Source of the DNA: Penaeus vannamei
Taxonomy: Eukaryota; Arthropoda; Malacostraca; Decapoda; Penaeidae
Assembly: GCF_042767895.1 (NCBI RefSeq)
Contig: NC_091571.1
Span: 19,958,965-20,022,964, forward strand
Direction of reading: 5' to 3'
Length of the DNA stretch: 64,000 nt
Part shown: positions 49,845-62,512 of the stretch, piece after piece
How the letters are laid out: every line of letters starts with the position of its first letter
Numbering within the stretch: the stretch's first letter is position 1
The notes under the pieces: model-generated
The model's input: the letters and a program-made list of their open reading frames with translations, nothing else
Told to the model about the DNA's origin: nothing
The model's database searches: none
Translations under genes and position numbers: made by a program

Positions 49845-50543
49845 AATCTGTTACCCTCTGATTGTGGGTCATGATGAGTGCATTTCGTTTCCACATCTCT
49901 GTAAGGCTGGTCTGGTCCCAAAAGACTGGCACCATTCCAGCCATTTTTCCTGCCTTACTCTGTTGGCAGTTTCCTTGGCATCCACAGCAGCTTCCCTCAA
50001 CAGGGCCAGATTGTCGGGAGATCTTTGCCGTCGGAATTTTTTTCTACACATATTAACCCTGTGGTTGACCTCTTTGATCTCGTCATTATAGTACCAGGCG
50101 TCTTTGTGAGTTCTGGACCATGGGCGAGTTTTGGAAAAGGTTTGTGAGGCTGCCTGGTTTGTGGCCTGGATTAGCCTTGCCTCTAGCACATCCACGTTTT
50201 CATTATTGTTATTGGGTTCATTGTCTTTCAGACATCGAGCCAAGCCTTCTTGGAAGGCAAACCAGTTGGCCTTGTCAGTTTTCCATTTAGGGAAAATGAT
50301 GTGGTCTTTTGGGGTGGACCTGCATCCATTAGTGTGGTGACTATGCCGTAGTGATCACTAGTAACCGTATCATCGACACACCACCGAATTCTCTCCACCA
50401 TTATTGCAGTGGCAAAGGTGAGGTCTAGGGCCACTCCCTTCACAAGCGTTGGTTCTTTGGTGTTGAGAAGAGCGATCTCAGGGGAAAGTCTCAAGCACTT
50501 CTGCTATGTGAATGCCTGCCGCGTTCGGCCTTTTGCGGGAAAA
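49845..50543 (-). pseudogene. Endonuclease C-terminus and linker, inverted segment
   Basis: Minus strand, reading from 50543: RPNAAGIHIAEVLETF, then ALLNTKEPTLVKG, GVALDLTFAT, and VDDTVTSDHYGIVTTL (50360-50420), whose SDH is the last conserved motif of the AP-type endonuclease that nicks target DNA. It continues into the helical EN-RT linker (KANWFAFQEGLAR near 50250-50290; DAWYYNDEIKEVNHRV near 50060-50110; NRVRQEKWLEWC near 49930). Frameshifts lie near 50480 and 50295. It ends before the RT, at satellite. Confidence 0.75.
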
Positions 50544-51120
50544 CTGCCACTGCCTTACTAGAGCTCAGCGTTGTCTGAACCTGGTGTCTGAAGAGTGTTG
50601 TAGGACGGGTCTAAAAATATCAGCAGCAAAATCCAAAGCAATGGCACTGAGAACCAATGTCAGAAACAAAAAACTCACCATACAGGATATGGATCTGGAA
50701 TGGGTGAAGGATTATCTATACCTTGGTGTATGGATAGAACACACACTCACTTTCAAAAAGGAGATCCAATACCTGCTTGACAGAACCAAGGAAAGCCTGT
50801 CAGTCATGAAAGTCATGACAGGGAGACACATAGGAGCAGGACACAAAGTACTAAGATCATTCTATGTACATGCTGTCCGTCCCATTATTGACTATGCATC
50901 TGTCGCCCTCATTGCTTCCAGCACAACATTAAAAAAAAAACTGGAAACAATACAAAACGAAGCAGCCAGGATAATTCTAGGTGCACCTAAGTGGACAAAG
51001 GTCATCAAACCCCCTCATGGAAGCTGATTTACCGTCCATGGACACTAGAATAGATCTAATGGCAGCACAGTTCCTTTCCAAGGTCCTGCAGGCACCCACA
51101 AACCCTATCTAAGACAAAGA
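50544..51120 (+). pseudogene. Reverse transcriptase C-terminal (thumb) fragment
   Basis: The plus-strand frame picks up just after the position of the catalytic YADD box, with HCLTRAQRCLNLV, then GLKISAAKSKAMALRT, WVKDYLYLGVWI, VMKVMTGRHIGAGHKVLRSF and PIIDYASVALIAS. These are characteristic of the post-palm region of I/Jockey-type non-LTR RTs. Fingers and palm, including the catalytic Asp pair, are absent, so this copy cannot polymerise. A frameshift at about 51010 leads on to the next segment. Confidence 0.82.
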
Positions 51121-51674
51121 GTTCTCAGACGCCTACAACAAGATTATCAGTTGTTTGCAGACAATTCCTGGCTCACACATACAGCCAGAGTTTTGATACG
51201 CTTTCAACTAAAAGATTCATTGCTTGCCAAGGGTATGGACTCCCCTCACCCTGATTACAAAGAACCCCCGCCGTGGGCAAACGAAATGATCGAATTCTCA
51301 ATTCTAAATCTCACAATGAGAAAAGATCAATATTCCCTGCCTAGCCTAAAGGGACAAGCACAAAGGGTCATTGAACAAATAACTCCGCCCGGGGAGTATA
51401 ACTTACTACACGGACGGATCCGTGGATCCAATAAACCATATGCAGGCGCCGGCTTAGCAACAAAGGATACCACAGCATCCATTAGGGTCACTGACAATGC
51501 CTCAACGCTTCAGGCTGAAACGGTTGCGATCATGGAAGCATTGACACACGCGTCCCTGAGGGGAGGGCACGTTGTCATTCATACAGATTCAAGAGCAACT
51601 ATTGACAGCTTACAGCATAGCATGCCCCCAGATAACATCTACCTCTTGACAACAGTACTATACATAGCCCAAAG
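51121..51674 (+). pseudogene. RT-RNase H connection and RNase H domain (cut by gap)
   Basis: The frame includes QLFADNSWLTHTARVLIRF, PPPWANEMIEFSILNLTMRK, then RNase H with STLQAETVAIMEAL (catalytic Glu, near 51515) and VVIHTDSRATIDSL (catalytic Asp, near 51580). The first catalytic Asp motif (TDGS in the other copy) is lost: one extra C near 51388 and one missing C near 51440 put about 18 codons out of frame. RNase H removes the RNA template after cDNA synthesis. The gap hides the C-terminus. Confidence 0.8.
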
Positions 51675-52174
51675 NNNNNNNNNNNNNNNNNNNNNNNNNN
51701 NNNNNNNNNNNNNNNNNNNNNNNNNNNNNNNNNNNNNNNNNNNNNNNNNNNNNNNNNNNNNNNNNNNNNNNNNNNNNNNNNNNNNNNNNNNNNNNNNNNN
51801 NNNNNNNNNNNNNNNNNNNNNNNNNNNNNNNNNNNNNNNNNNNNNNNNNNNNNNNNNNNNNNNNNNNNNNNNNNNNNNNNNNNNNNNNNNNNNNNNNNNN
51901 NNNNNNNNNNNNNNNNNNNNNNNNNNNNNNNNNNNNNNNNNNNNNNNNNNNNNNNNNNNNNNNNNNNNNNNNNNNNNNNNNNNNNNNNNNNNNNNNNNNN
52001 NNNNNNNNNNNNNNNNNNNNNNNNNNNNNNNNNNNNNNNNNNNNNNNNNNNNNNNNNNNNNNNNNNNNNNNNNNNNNNNNNNNNNNNNNNNNNNNNNNNN
52101 NNNNNNNNNNNNNNNNNNNNNNNNNNNNNNNNNNNNNNNNNNNNNNNNNNNNNNNNNNNNNNNNNNNNNNNNNN
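51675..52174. other. Assembly gap (500 N)
   Basis: A second exact 500-N scaffold gap. It hides the end of the RNase H domain, the 3' UTR and the satellite junction of the retrotransposon copy. The long frames that cross it are artefacts of translating N. Confidence 1.
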
Positions 52175-55100
52175 TAATTTTAGACCAAATAATGACAATA
52201 GAAATAATAATAAAATAATTATCATTGTCATTATAATTATTACTATTGTCATTATTAGTTCTAAAATTATTATTATTGCTATTATCATTATAAAAATAGT
52301 TATGATGATTTAAATAGCTATAATAATTAGCATAATAATCATTATAACTGTATTTATGATGATAATAATGATGATAAAGACTATAATGATAATCATAAGA
52401 AATATGACAGTAATGATAATAATGATGATAATAATTACTATCCAGTTCATTTATAAAGAAATGAAGGCCAAAAAAAATAAAATCCCAGAATTCGAAGAAA
52501 ACGGCAAAATCTAGGGTATTATAGCGTTTTGAGAGAAACGTCGAAAAAAAAACTTTTCGCTTTTTATTGGTAATTATGAGGATTTTAACATTAATTCAGG
52601 TAATTGTGATAATTTTCATGATAATTCCTTCATTAAATGAAATAATGATAATAATTATGATGATAATGACAATAATAATGATAATAATGATAAAATCATA
52701 ATTATAATGATAACTTTGATAATTAATGATATAATAGCAATAATCAACTCTATTCCAATAATGTTCAGACTAATAATGACAATAGAAATAATAATATCAT
52801 TGTCATTGTCATTATAATTATTACTATTGTCATTATTATTTCTAAAATTATCCTTATTGCTATTATCATTATAAAAATAGTTATGATGATGAAAATAGCT
52901 ATAATGATTACCATAATAATTATTATAACTCAAATAATGATGATAATAATGATGATAATCATGATGATAATGACTATAATGATAATAATCATAAGAATAA
53001 TGACAGTAATGATAATAATGATGTTAATAATTATTATTCAGTTCATTTATAATGAAATCAAGGCCAAAAGTAATAAAATCCCAGAAGTCGAAAAAACGGC
53101 AAAATATAGCGTATTACAGCCTTTTTAAGAGAAACGTCGAAAAAAAAACCTTTTCGCATTTTATTGATAATTATGAGGACTTTATCATTAATTTAGGTAA
53201 TTATGATGATTTTCATGATAATTCATTATATGCAATAATGATGATAATTATGATGATAATGACAATGATAATGACAATAATAATGAGAATAATGATAAAA
53301 TCATAATTATAATGATAATTTTCATAATTACTGTTATGATAGATATAATCAAGACTATTCCAATAATGTTCAGACTAATAATGACAATAGAAATAATAAT
53401 AACGTAATTATTATTGTCATCATAATTATTACTATTGTCATTATTATTTCTAAAATTATCATTATTGCTATTATCATTATGAAAATAGTTATGATGATGA
53501 AAACAGCTATAATAATTAGCATACTAATCATTGTATCTGAAAAAATTATGATAATCATGATGATAATGACTATAATGATAATAATCATAAGAATAATGAC
53601 AGTAATGATAATAATAGTGATAATAATTATTATCCAGTCCATTTATAATAAAATGAAGGCTAAAAGTAATAAAATCCCACAAGTCGAAAAAACGTCAAAA
53701 TCTAGCGTATTACAGCCTTTTGAGAGAAACGTCGAAAAAACCCTCTTTTCGCTTTTTAGGTAAATATGAGGATTTTAACATTAATTCAGGTAATTGTGAT
53801 GATTTTCATGATAATTCCTTCATTATATACAATAACGATGATAATTATGATGATAATGACAATGATAATGACAATAATCATGATAATGATAAAATCATAA
53901 TTATAATGATAAGTTTCATAATTACTGCAATAATAGCAATAATGAACTCTATTCCAATAATCTTCAGACTAATAATGATAATAGAAATAATAATATCATT
54001 ATCATTGTCATTATAAGTATTACTATTGTCATTTTTATTTCTAAAATTATCATTATTGCTATTATCATTATAAAAATAGTTATGATGATGAAAGCAGCTA
54101 TAATAATATCATAATAATCATTATAACTCAAATAATGATGATAATAATGATGATAATCATGATGATAATGACTATAATGATAATTAGCATAATGATCATT
54201 ATAACTGCAATAATGATGACAATAATGATGATAATCATGATGATAATGACTATAATGATAATTATCATAAAGATAATGACAGTATTGATAATAATGATGA
54301 TAATAATTATTATCCAGTCTATTTATAATGAAATAAAGGCCAAAAGTAATAAAATCCCATAAGTCGAAAAAACGGCAAAATCTAGATTATTACAGCCTTT
54401 TGAGAGAAACGTCGATAAAAAAACGCTTTTTTTTTTCTTTGTAATTATGAGGATTTTGACATTAATTCAGGTAATTGTGACGATTTTCATGATAATTCCT
54501 TCATAACATGCAATAATGGTGAAAGTTATGATGGTAATGACAATAATAACGATAATGAAAAAATCATAATTATAATGATAATTTTGATAATTACTGCAAT
54601 AATAGCAATAATCAACTCTATTCCAATAATTTTCAGACTAATAATGACAATAGAAATAATAATATCATTATTATTGTCATTATAATTACTACTTTTGTCA
54701 TTATTATTTCTAGAATTATCATTATTGCTATCATTATAAAAATAGTTATATTGATGAAAATAGCTATAATAATTAGCATAATAATCATTATAACTGCAAT
54801 AATGATGATAATAATGATAATAATCATGATGATAATGACTATAATGATAATCATACGAATAATGACTGTAATGATAATAATGATGATAATACAATAACGA
54901 TGATAATTATGATGATAATGACAAAGATAATGACAATAATCATGATAATGATAAAATCATAATTATAATGATAATTTTACATAATTACTGCAATAATAGC
55001 AATAATCAACTCTATTCCAATAATTTTCAGACTAATAATGACAATAGAAATGATATCATTATCATTGTCATTATAATTATTACTATTGTCGTTATTTCTA

Positions 55101-58100
55101 AAATTATCATTATTGCTATTATCATTATAAAAATAGTTATGATGATGGAAATAGCGATAATAATTAGCATTATAATCATTATAACTGCAATAATGATGAT
55201 AATGATGATAATGACTATATTAAAGCTAATAATAATAAAATCATAATTATAATGATAATTTTGATAATTACTGCAAAAATAGCAATAATCAACTCTATTC
55301 CAATAATTTTCAGACTAATAATGACAATAGAAATAATAATAACATCATTATCATTGTCATTATAATTATTATTATTGTGCTTATCATTTCTAAAATTATC
55401 ATTATTACTATTATCATTATAAAAATTATCATGATGATGAAAATAGCTATAATAATTAGCATAATAATCCTTATAACTGCAATAATGATGATAATAATGA
55501 TGATAATCATGATGGTAATGACTATAATGATAATAATCATAAGAATAATGTCAGTAATGATAATAATGATGATAATAATTATTATCCAGTCCATGTATAA
55601 AGAAATAAACGCCGAAAGTAATAAAATCACAGAATTCGAAAAAAAACGGCAAAATCTAGCGTATTACAGCCTTTTGACAGAAACGCTGAGAAAAAAAACT
55701 TTTCGCTTTTTATTGGTAATTATGAGGATATTAACATTAATTCAGGGAATTGTGATGATTTTCATGATAATTCCTTCATTATATGAAATAATGATAATTA
55801 TGATGATAATGACAATGATAATGACAATAATAATGATAATGATAAAATCAATATTTTAATGATAATTTTGATAATTTATGATATAATAGCAATAATCAAT
55901 TCTATTCCAATAATTTTTAGACTAATAATGACAATAGAAATTATAATATCATTATCATTGTCATTATAATTATTACTATTGTCATTATTATTTCTAGAAT
56001 TATCATTATTGCTATTATCATTATAAAAATAGTATATGATGATGAAAATAGCTATAATAATTAGCATAATGATCATTATAACTGCAATAATGATGATAAT
56101 AATGATGATAATAATGATGATAATCATGATAATAATATATAATGATAATAATCATAAGAATAATGACAGTAATGATAATAATGATGATAATAATTATTAT
56201 CCAGTCCATGTATAAAGAAATAAATGCCAAAAGTAATAAAGTCCCAGAATTGGAAAAATGGCAAAATCTAGCTTATTACAGCCTTTTGAGAGAAACATCG
56301 AAAAAAAACCTTTTCGCTTTTTTTTTTTGGTAATTATGAGGAATTTAAAATTAATTCAGGAATTGTGATGATTTTCATGACAATTCCTTCATTATATGAA
56401 ATAATGATGATAATTATGATGATAATGACAAAGATAATGACAATAATAATGATAATAATGATAAAATCATAATTATAATGATAATTTTGATAATTAATTA
56501 TATAATAGCAATAATCAACTCTATTCCAACAATTTTCAGACTAATAATGACAATAGAAATGATAATACCATTATCATTGTCATTATAATTATTACTATTG
56601 TCATTATTATTTCTAAAATTATAATTATTGCTATTATCATTATAAAAATAGTTGTGATGATGAAAGCAGCTATAATAATATCATAATAATCATTATAACT
56701 CAAATAATGATGATAATAATGATGATAATCATGATGATAATGACTATAATGATAATAATCATAAGAATAATGACAGTAATGATAATAATGATGTTAATAA
56801 TTATTATTCAGTTCATTTATAATGAAATAAAGGCCAAAAGTAATAAATCCCAAACGTCGAAAAAACGGCAAAATCTAGCGTATTACAGCCATTTTAAGAG
56901 AAACGTCGAAAAAAACCCTTCTCGTTTTATATTGGCAATTATGAGGACTTTAACATTAATACAGGTAATTGTGATGATTTTCATGATAATTCCTTCATTA
57001 TATGCAATAATGATGATAATTATCATGATAATAACAATGATACTGACAATAATAATGAGAATAATGATAAAATCATAATTAAAATGATAATTTTCATAAT
57101 TACTGTTATGATAGCAATAATCAACACTATTCCAATAATTTTCAGACTAATAATGACAATAGAAATAATAATAACATAATTATCATTGTCATCATAATTA
57201 TTACTATTGTCATTATTATTTCTAAAATCATCATTATTGCTATGGTCATTATAAAGATAGTTATGATGATGAAAATAGCTATAATAATTAGCATAATAAT
57301 CATTTTAACTGCAATAATGATGATAATGATAATCATGATGATAATGACTATAATGATAATAATCATAAGAAAATGACAGTAATGATAATAATGATGATAA
57401 TAATTATTATCCAGTCCATTTATAATGAAATAAAGGCCAAAGGTAATAAAATCGCAGAAGTCGAAAAAAACGGCAAAATCTAGAGAAACGTCGAAAAAAA
57501 ACCTTTCATCTTTTTATTGGTAATTTAGAGGATTTTATTATTAATTCAGGTTAATTGTGATGATTTTCATGATAATTCCTTCATTATATGCAAAAATGAT
57601 GATAATTATGAAAATAATGAAAAGATAATGAGAATAATAATGAAAATAAAGATAAAATCATAATTGTAATGATAATTTTGGTAATTACTGTAATAATAGC
57701 AATAATCAACTCTATTCCAATAACTTTCTGACTAATAATGACAAAATAAATAATAATATCATTATCATTGTCATTATAATTATTACTATTGTCATTATTA
57801 TTTGTAAAATTATCATTATTGCTATTATCATTATAAAAATAGTTATGATGATGAAAATTGCTATAATAATTAGCATAATAATCATTATAACTGCAATAAT
57901 GATGATAATAATGATGATAATCATGATGATGACTATAATGATAAAATCATAATTATAATGATAATTTTGATAATTACTGCAATAATAGCAATAATCAACT
58001 CTATTCCAATAATTTTCAGAGTAATAATGACAATAGAAATAATAATATCATTATCATTGTCATTTTAATTATTACTATTGTCATTACTTTTTCTAAAATT

Positions 58101-61100
58101 ATCATTATTGCTATTATCATTATAAAAATAGTTATGATGATGAAAGTAGCTATAATAATTAGCATAATAATCATAACTGCAATAATGATGATTAATAATG
58201 ATGATAATCATGATGATAATGACTATAATGATAATAATCAAAAGAATAATGACAGTAATGATGATAATGATGATAACAATTATTATCCAGTCCAATTATA
58301 ATGAAATCAAGCGGGAAAGTAATAAAATCCCAGAAGTCGAAAAAACGGCAAAATTTAACGTATTACAGCCTTTTGAGAGAAAGGTCGAAAAAAAACCTTT
58401 TCGCTTTTTATTGGTAATTATGAGGATTTTAACATTAATTCAGGTAATTGTGATGATTTTCATGATAATTCCTTCATTATATGCAATAATGATGATAATC
58501 ATGGTAATGACAGTGACAATAATAATGATAATAATGATAAAATCATAATTATAATGACAATTTTGATAATTACTGCAATAATAGCAATAATCAACTCTAT
58601 TCCAATAATTTTCAGACTAATAGTGACAATAAAAATAATAATAACATCATTATCATTGTCATTATAATTATTACTATTGTAATTATTATTTCTAAGATTA
58701 TCATTATTGCTATTATCATTATAAAAATAGTTATGATGATGAAAATAGCTATAATAATTAGCATAATAATAATTATAACTCTAATAATGATGATAATAAT
58801 GATGATAATCACGATGATAATGACTATAATGATAATAATCATAAGGATAATTACAGTAATGATAATAATGATGATAATGATTATTATCCAGTCCATTTAT
58901 AATGAAATAAAGGCCAAAAGTAATAAAATCCAAAAAGTCGAAAAAACGGCAAAATCTAGCGAATGATGATGAAAATAGCGATAATAATTAGCATAATAAT
59001 CATTATAACTGCAATAATGATGATAATAATGATGATCATGTCTATAATAATAATAATCATACGAATAATGACAGTGATGGTAATAATGATGATAATAATT
59101 ATTATCCAGTCCATTTATAATGAAATAAAGGACAAAAGTAATAAAATTCCATAAGTCGAAAAAACGGCAAAATCTAGCGTATTACAGCCTTTTCAGAGAA
59201 ACTTCGAAAAAATAAAACATTGTCGCTTTTTATTGGTAATTGTGAGGATTTTAACATTAATTCAGGTAATTGTGATGATTTTCATGATAATTCCGTCCTT
59301 ATATGCAATAATGAATATAATTATGATGATAATGACAATGATAATGACAATAATAATGAGAATAATGATAAAATCATAATTATAATGATAATTTTGATAA
59401 TTACTGCAATAATAGCAACAATGAACTCTATTCCAATAATTTCCATGCTAATAATGACAATAGAAATAATAATAACATCATTATCATTGTCATTATAATT
59501 ATTACTATTGTCATTATTATTTCTAAAATTATCATTATTGCTATTATCATTATAAAAATAGTTATGATGATGGAAATAGCTATAATTAGAATAATAATCA
59601 TTATAACTGCAATAATGATGATAATAATGATGATAATGATGATAATGACTATAATGATAATAATCATGAGAATAATGACCGTAATGATAATAATGATGAT
59701 AATAATTATTATTCAGTCCATTTATAAGGAAATAAAAGCCAAAAGTAATAAAATCCCACAAGTCGAAAAAACGGCAAAATCTAGCGTATTACAGCCTTTT
59801 GAGAGAAACGTCGAAAAAAAACCTCTTCGCTTTTTATTGGTAATTATGAGGATTGTAATATTAATTCAGGTAATTGTGATGATTTTCATGATAATTCCTT
59901 CATTATATGCAATAATGATGATAAATATGATGATAATGACAATGATAATGATAATAATGATAAAATCATAATTATAAAGATAATTTTAATAATTACTGCA
60001 ATAATAGCAATAACCAACACTATTCCAATAATTTTCAGACTAATAATGACAATAGAAATAATAATAACATCCTTATCATTGCCATTATGATTATTACTAT
60101 TGTCATTATTATTTCTAAAATTATCATTATTGCTACTATCATTATATAAATAGCTATGATGATGAAAATAGCTATAGTAATTAGCATAATAATCCTTATA
60201 ACTGCAATAATGATGATAATAATGATGATAATCATGATGATAATGACTATAATGATCATAATCATAAGAATAATGACAGTGATGATAATTATGACGATAA
60301 TAATTATTATCCAGTCCATTTCTATTGAAATAAAGGCCAAAAGTAATAAAATTCCATAAGTCGAAAAAACGGCATAATCAAAAACAGCCTGTTGAGAGAG
60401 ACGTCGAAAAAAAACTATTCGCTTTTTATTGGTAATTATGAGGATTTTAACATTAATTCAGGTAATTGTAATGATTTTCATGATAATTCCTTCATTATAT
60501 GCAATAATGATGATAATCATGATGAAAATGACAATGATAATGATAATAATAATGATAATAATGATAAAATCATAATTTTAATGATAATTTTGATAATTAC
60601 TGCAATAATAACAATAATCAACTTTATTCCAAAAATTTTCAGACTAATAATGACAATAGAAATAATAATAACATCATTATCATTGTCATTATAATTATTA
60701 CTATTATCATTATTATATCTGAAATTATCATTATTTCTACTATCATTATAAATATAGTTATGATGATGAAAATAGCTATGATAATTAGCCTAATAATCAT
60801 TATAACTGCAATAATGATGATAATAATGATAATCATGATGATAATGACTATAATGATAATAATCATAAGAATAATGACAGTAATGATAATAATGATAATC
60901 ATTATTATCCAGTCCATTTATAGTGAAATAAAGGCCAAAAGTAATAAAATCCCAGAATTCGGAAAAAACGGCAAAATCCAGCCTTTTGAGAGAAATGTCG
61001 AAAAAAACCCTTTTCGCTTCTTATTAGTAATTATGAGGATTTTAACATTAATTCAGGGAATTGTGATAATTTTCATGATAATTCCTTCATTATATGCAAT

Positions 61101-62168
61101 AATGATGATAATTATGATGAAAATGATAATAATGATAAATTCATAATTATAATGATATTTATGATAATTAATGCAATAATAATAATAATAATCAACTCTA
61201 TTCCAATAAATTTCAGACTAATAATGACAATAGAAATGATAATAGCATTATTATCATTGCCATTATAAGTATTACTATTGTCATTATTATTTCTAAAATT
61301 TTCATTATTGCTATTATCATTATAAAAATAGTTATTATGATGAAAATAGCTATAATAATTAGCATAATAATCATTATAACTGCAATAATGATGACAATAA
61401 TGATGATAATCATGATGATAATGTCTATAATGCTAGTAATCATAAGAATAATGACAGTAATGATAATAATGATGCTAATAATTATTATCCAGTCCATTTA
61501 TAATGAAATCAAGGCCAAAAGTAATAAAATCCCATAAGTCGAAAAAACGGCAAAATCGAGCGTATTACAGCCTTTTGAGAGAAACGTCGAAAAAAAAACT
61601 TTTCGTTATTTATTGGTAATTATGAGGATTTTAGCATTAATTCAAGTAATTGTGATGATTTTCATGATAATTCCTTCATTATATGCAATAATGATGACAA
61701 TTATGATAATAATGACAATGATAATGACAATAATAATGATATTGATAAAATCATAATTATAATGATAATTTTGATAATTCCTGCAATAATAGCAATCATC
61801 AACTCTATTCCAATAATTTTCAGACTAATAATGACAATAGAAATAATAATATCATTATCATTGTCATTATAATTATTACTATTGTCATTATTATTCCTAA
61901 AATTATCATTATTGCTATTATAATTATAAAAATAGATATGATGATGAAGATAGCTATAATAATTAGCATAATTAGCATCATTATAACCAATAATGATGAT
62001 AATAATGATGATAATGACAATAATGATAATCATAAGAATAATGGCAGTAAGGATAATAATGATGATAATTATTATCCAGTCCATTTATAATGAAATGAAG
62101 GCCAAAAGTAATAAAATCCTAAAACTCGAAAAAACGGCAAAATCTAGCGTAATACAGCCTTTCGAGAG
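52175..62168 (+). repeat. Satellite array, subfamily 2, plus orientation
   Basis: About sixteen to seventeen monomers; cores near 52530, 53127, 53725, 54403, 55677, 56287, 56897, 57482, 58375, 59190, 59803, 60395, 60985, 61575 and 62150. Monomers at 54890, 55220 and 57945 have lost the core, and 58950 is a core truncated after TCTAGCG. A block with CATGATGATAATGACTATAA is duplicated at 54130-54260. It ends inside a core ('cagcctttcgagag') at the next retrotransposon. No gene is supported. Confidence 0.9.
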
Positions 62169-62512
62169 TGTAGCCGACCCCCGCAACCTGCAGCGCAGCA
62201 TACTTCCCCCAGGTTGGGTCCAGTTCCACAGCCTGTCCTCTCGCCCTCACCATTAGCAGCTTCTCGACGACGCATACCGAGACCTGATTGGTTGACCACG
62301 GACAGTTCAGTTAGATTTGCGAAGTCATGCTTCGCCCGGGCCTTTTCTCTGGAGTGGCCCGGCCTGTGTTAACTATTTCTAGTTATCTCAGATGTTTTCT
62401 TTGAACTGCATGCTTATCGCGGTGGCTGGATTGCAAGCAAGTGATCCAGTTGCCACGGGTTAAGCATGTTGCACACCCTTTTTACCAGCCCGGCGGCTGT
62501 GGTGGGTGGTCC
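62169..62512 (-). other. 3' UTR of the non-LTR element, copy 2
   Basis: GC-richer sequence after the last coding motif, up to the satellite border. No coding frame continues. On the minus strand it ends GGGGGTCGGCTACA with no A-rich tail. Confidence 0.6.

Larger units (their letters stand above)
49845..51674. mobile_element. Rearranged RNase H-bearing non-LTR retrotransposon, copy 1
   Basis: Two fragments of one element, head to head. 49845 to about 50543 is on the minus strand (C-terminal endonuclease and linker). About 50544-51674 is on the plus strand (RT C-terminus and RNase H), cut by the gap at 51675. The RT core is missing. The order, with the 3'-most part of the inverted piece at the outer edge, is what twin-primed integration produces. 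It shares sequence with the copy at 62169-64000. Confidence 0.8.

Noticed and set aside
51151..52218. A 355-codon frame and an opposing 229-codon frame across the gap
   Set aside because: Most of each is translated N; only the part before 51675 is real RNase H sequence.
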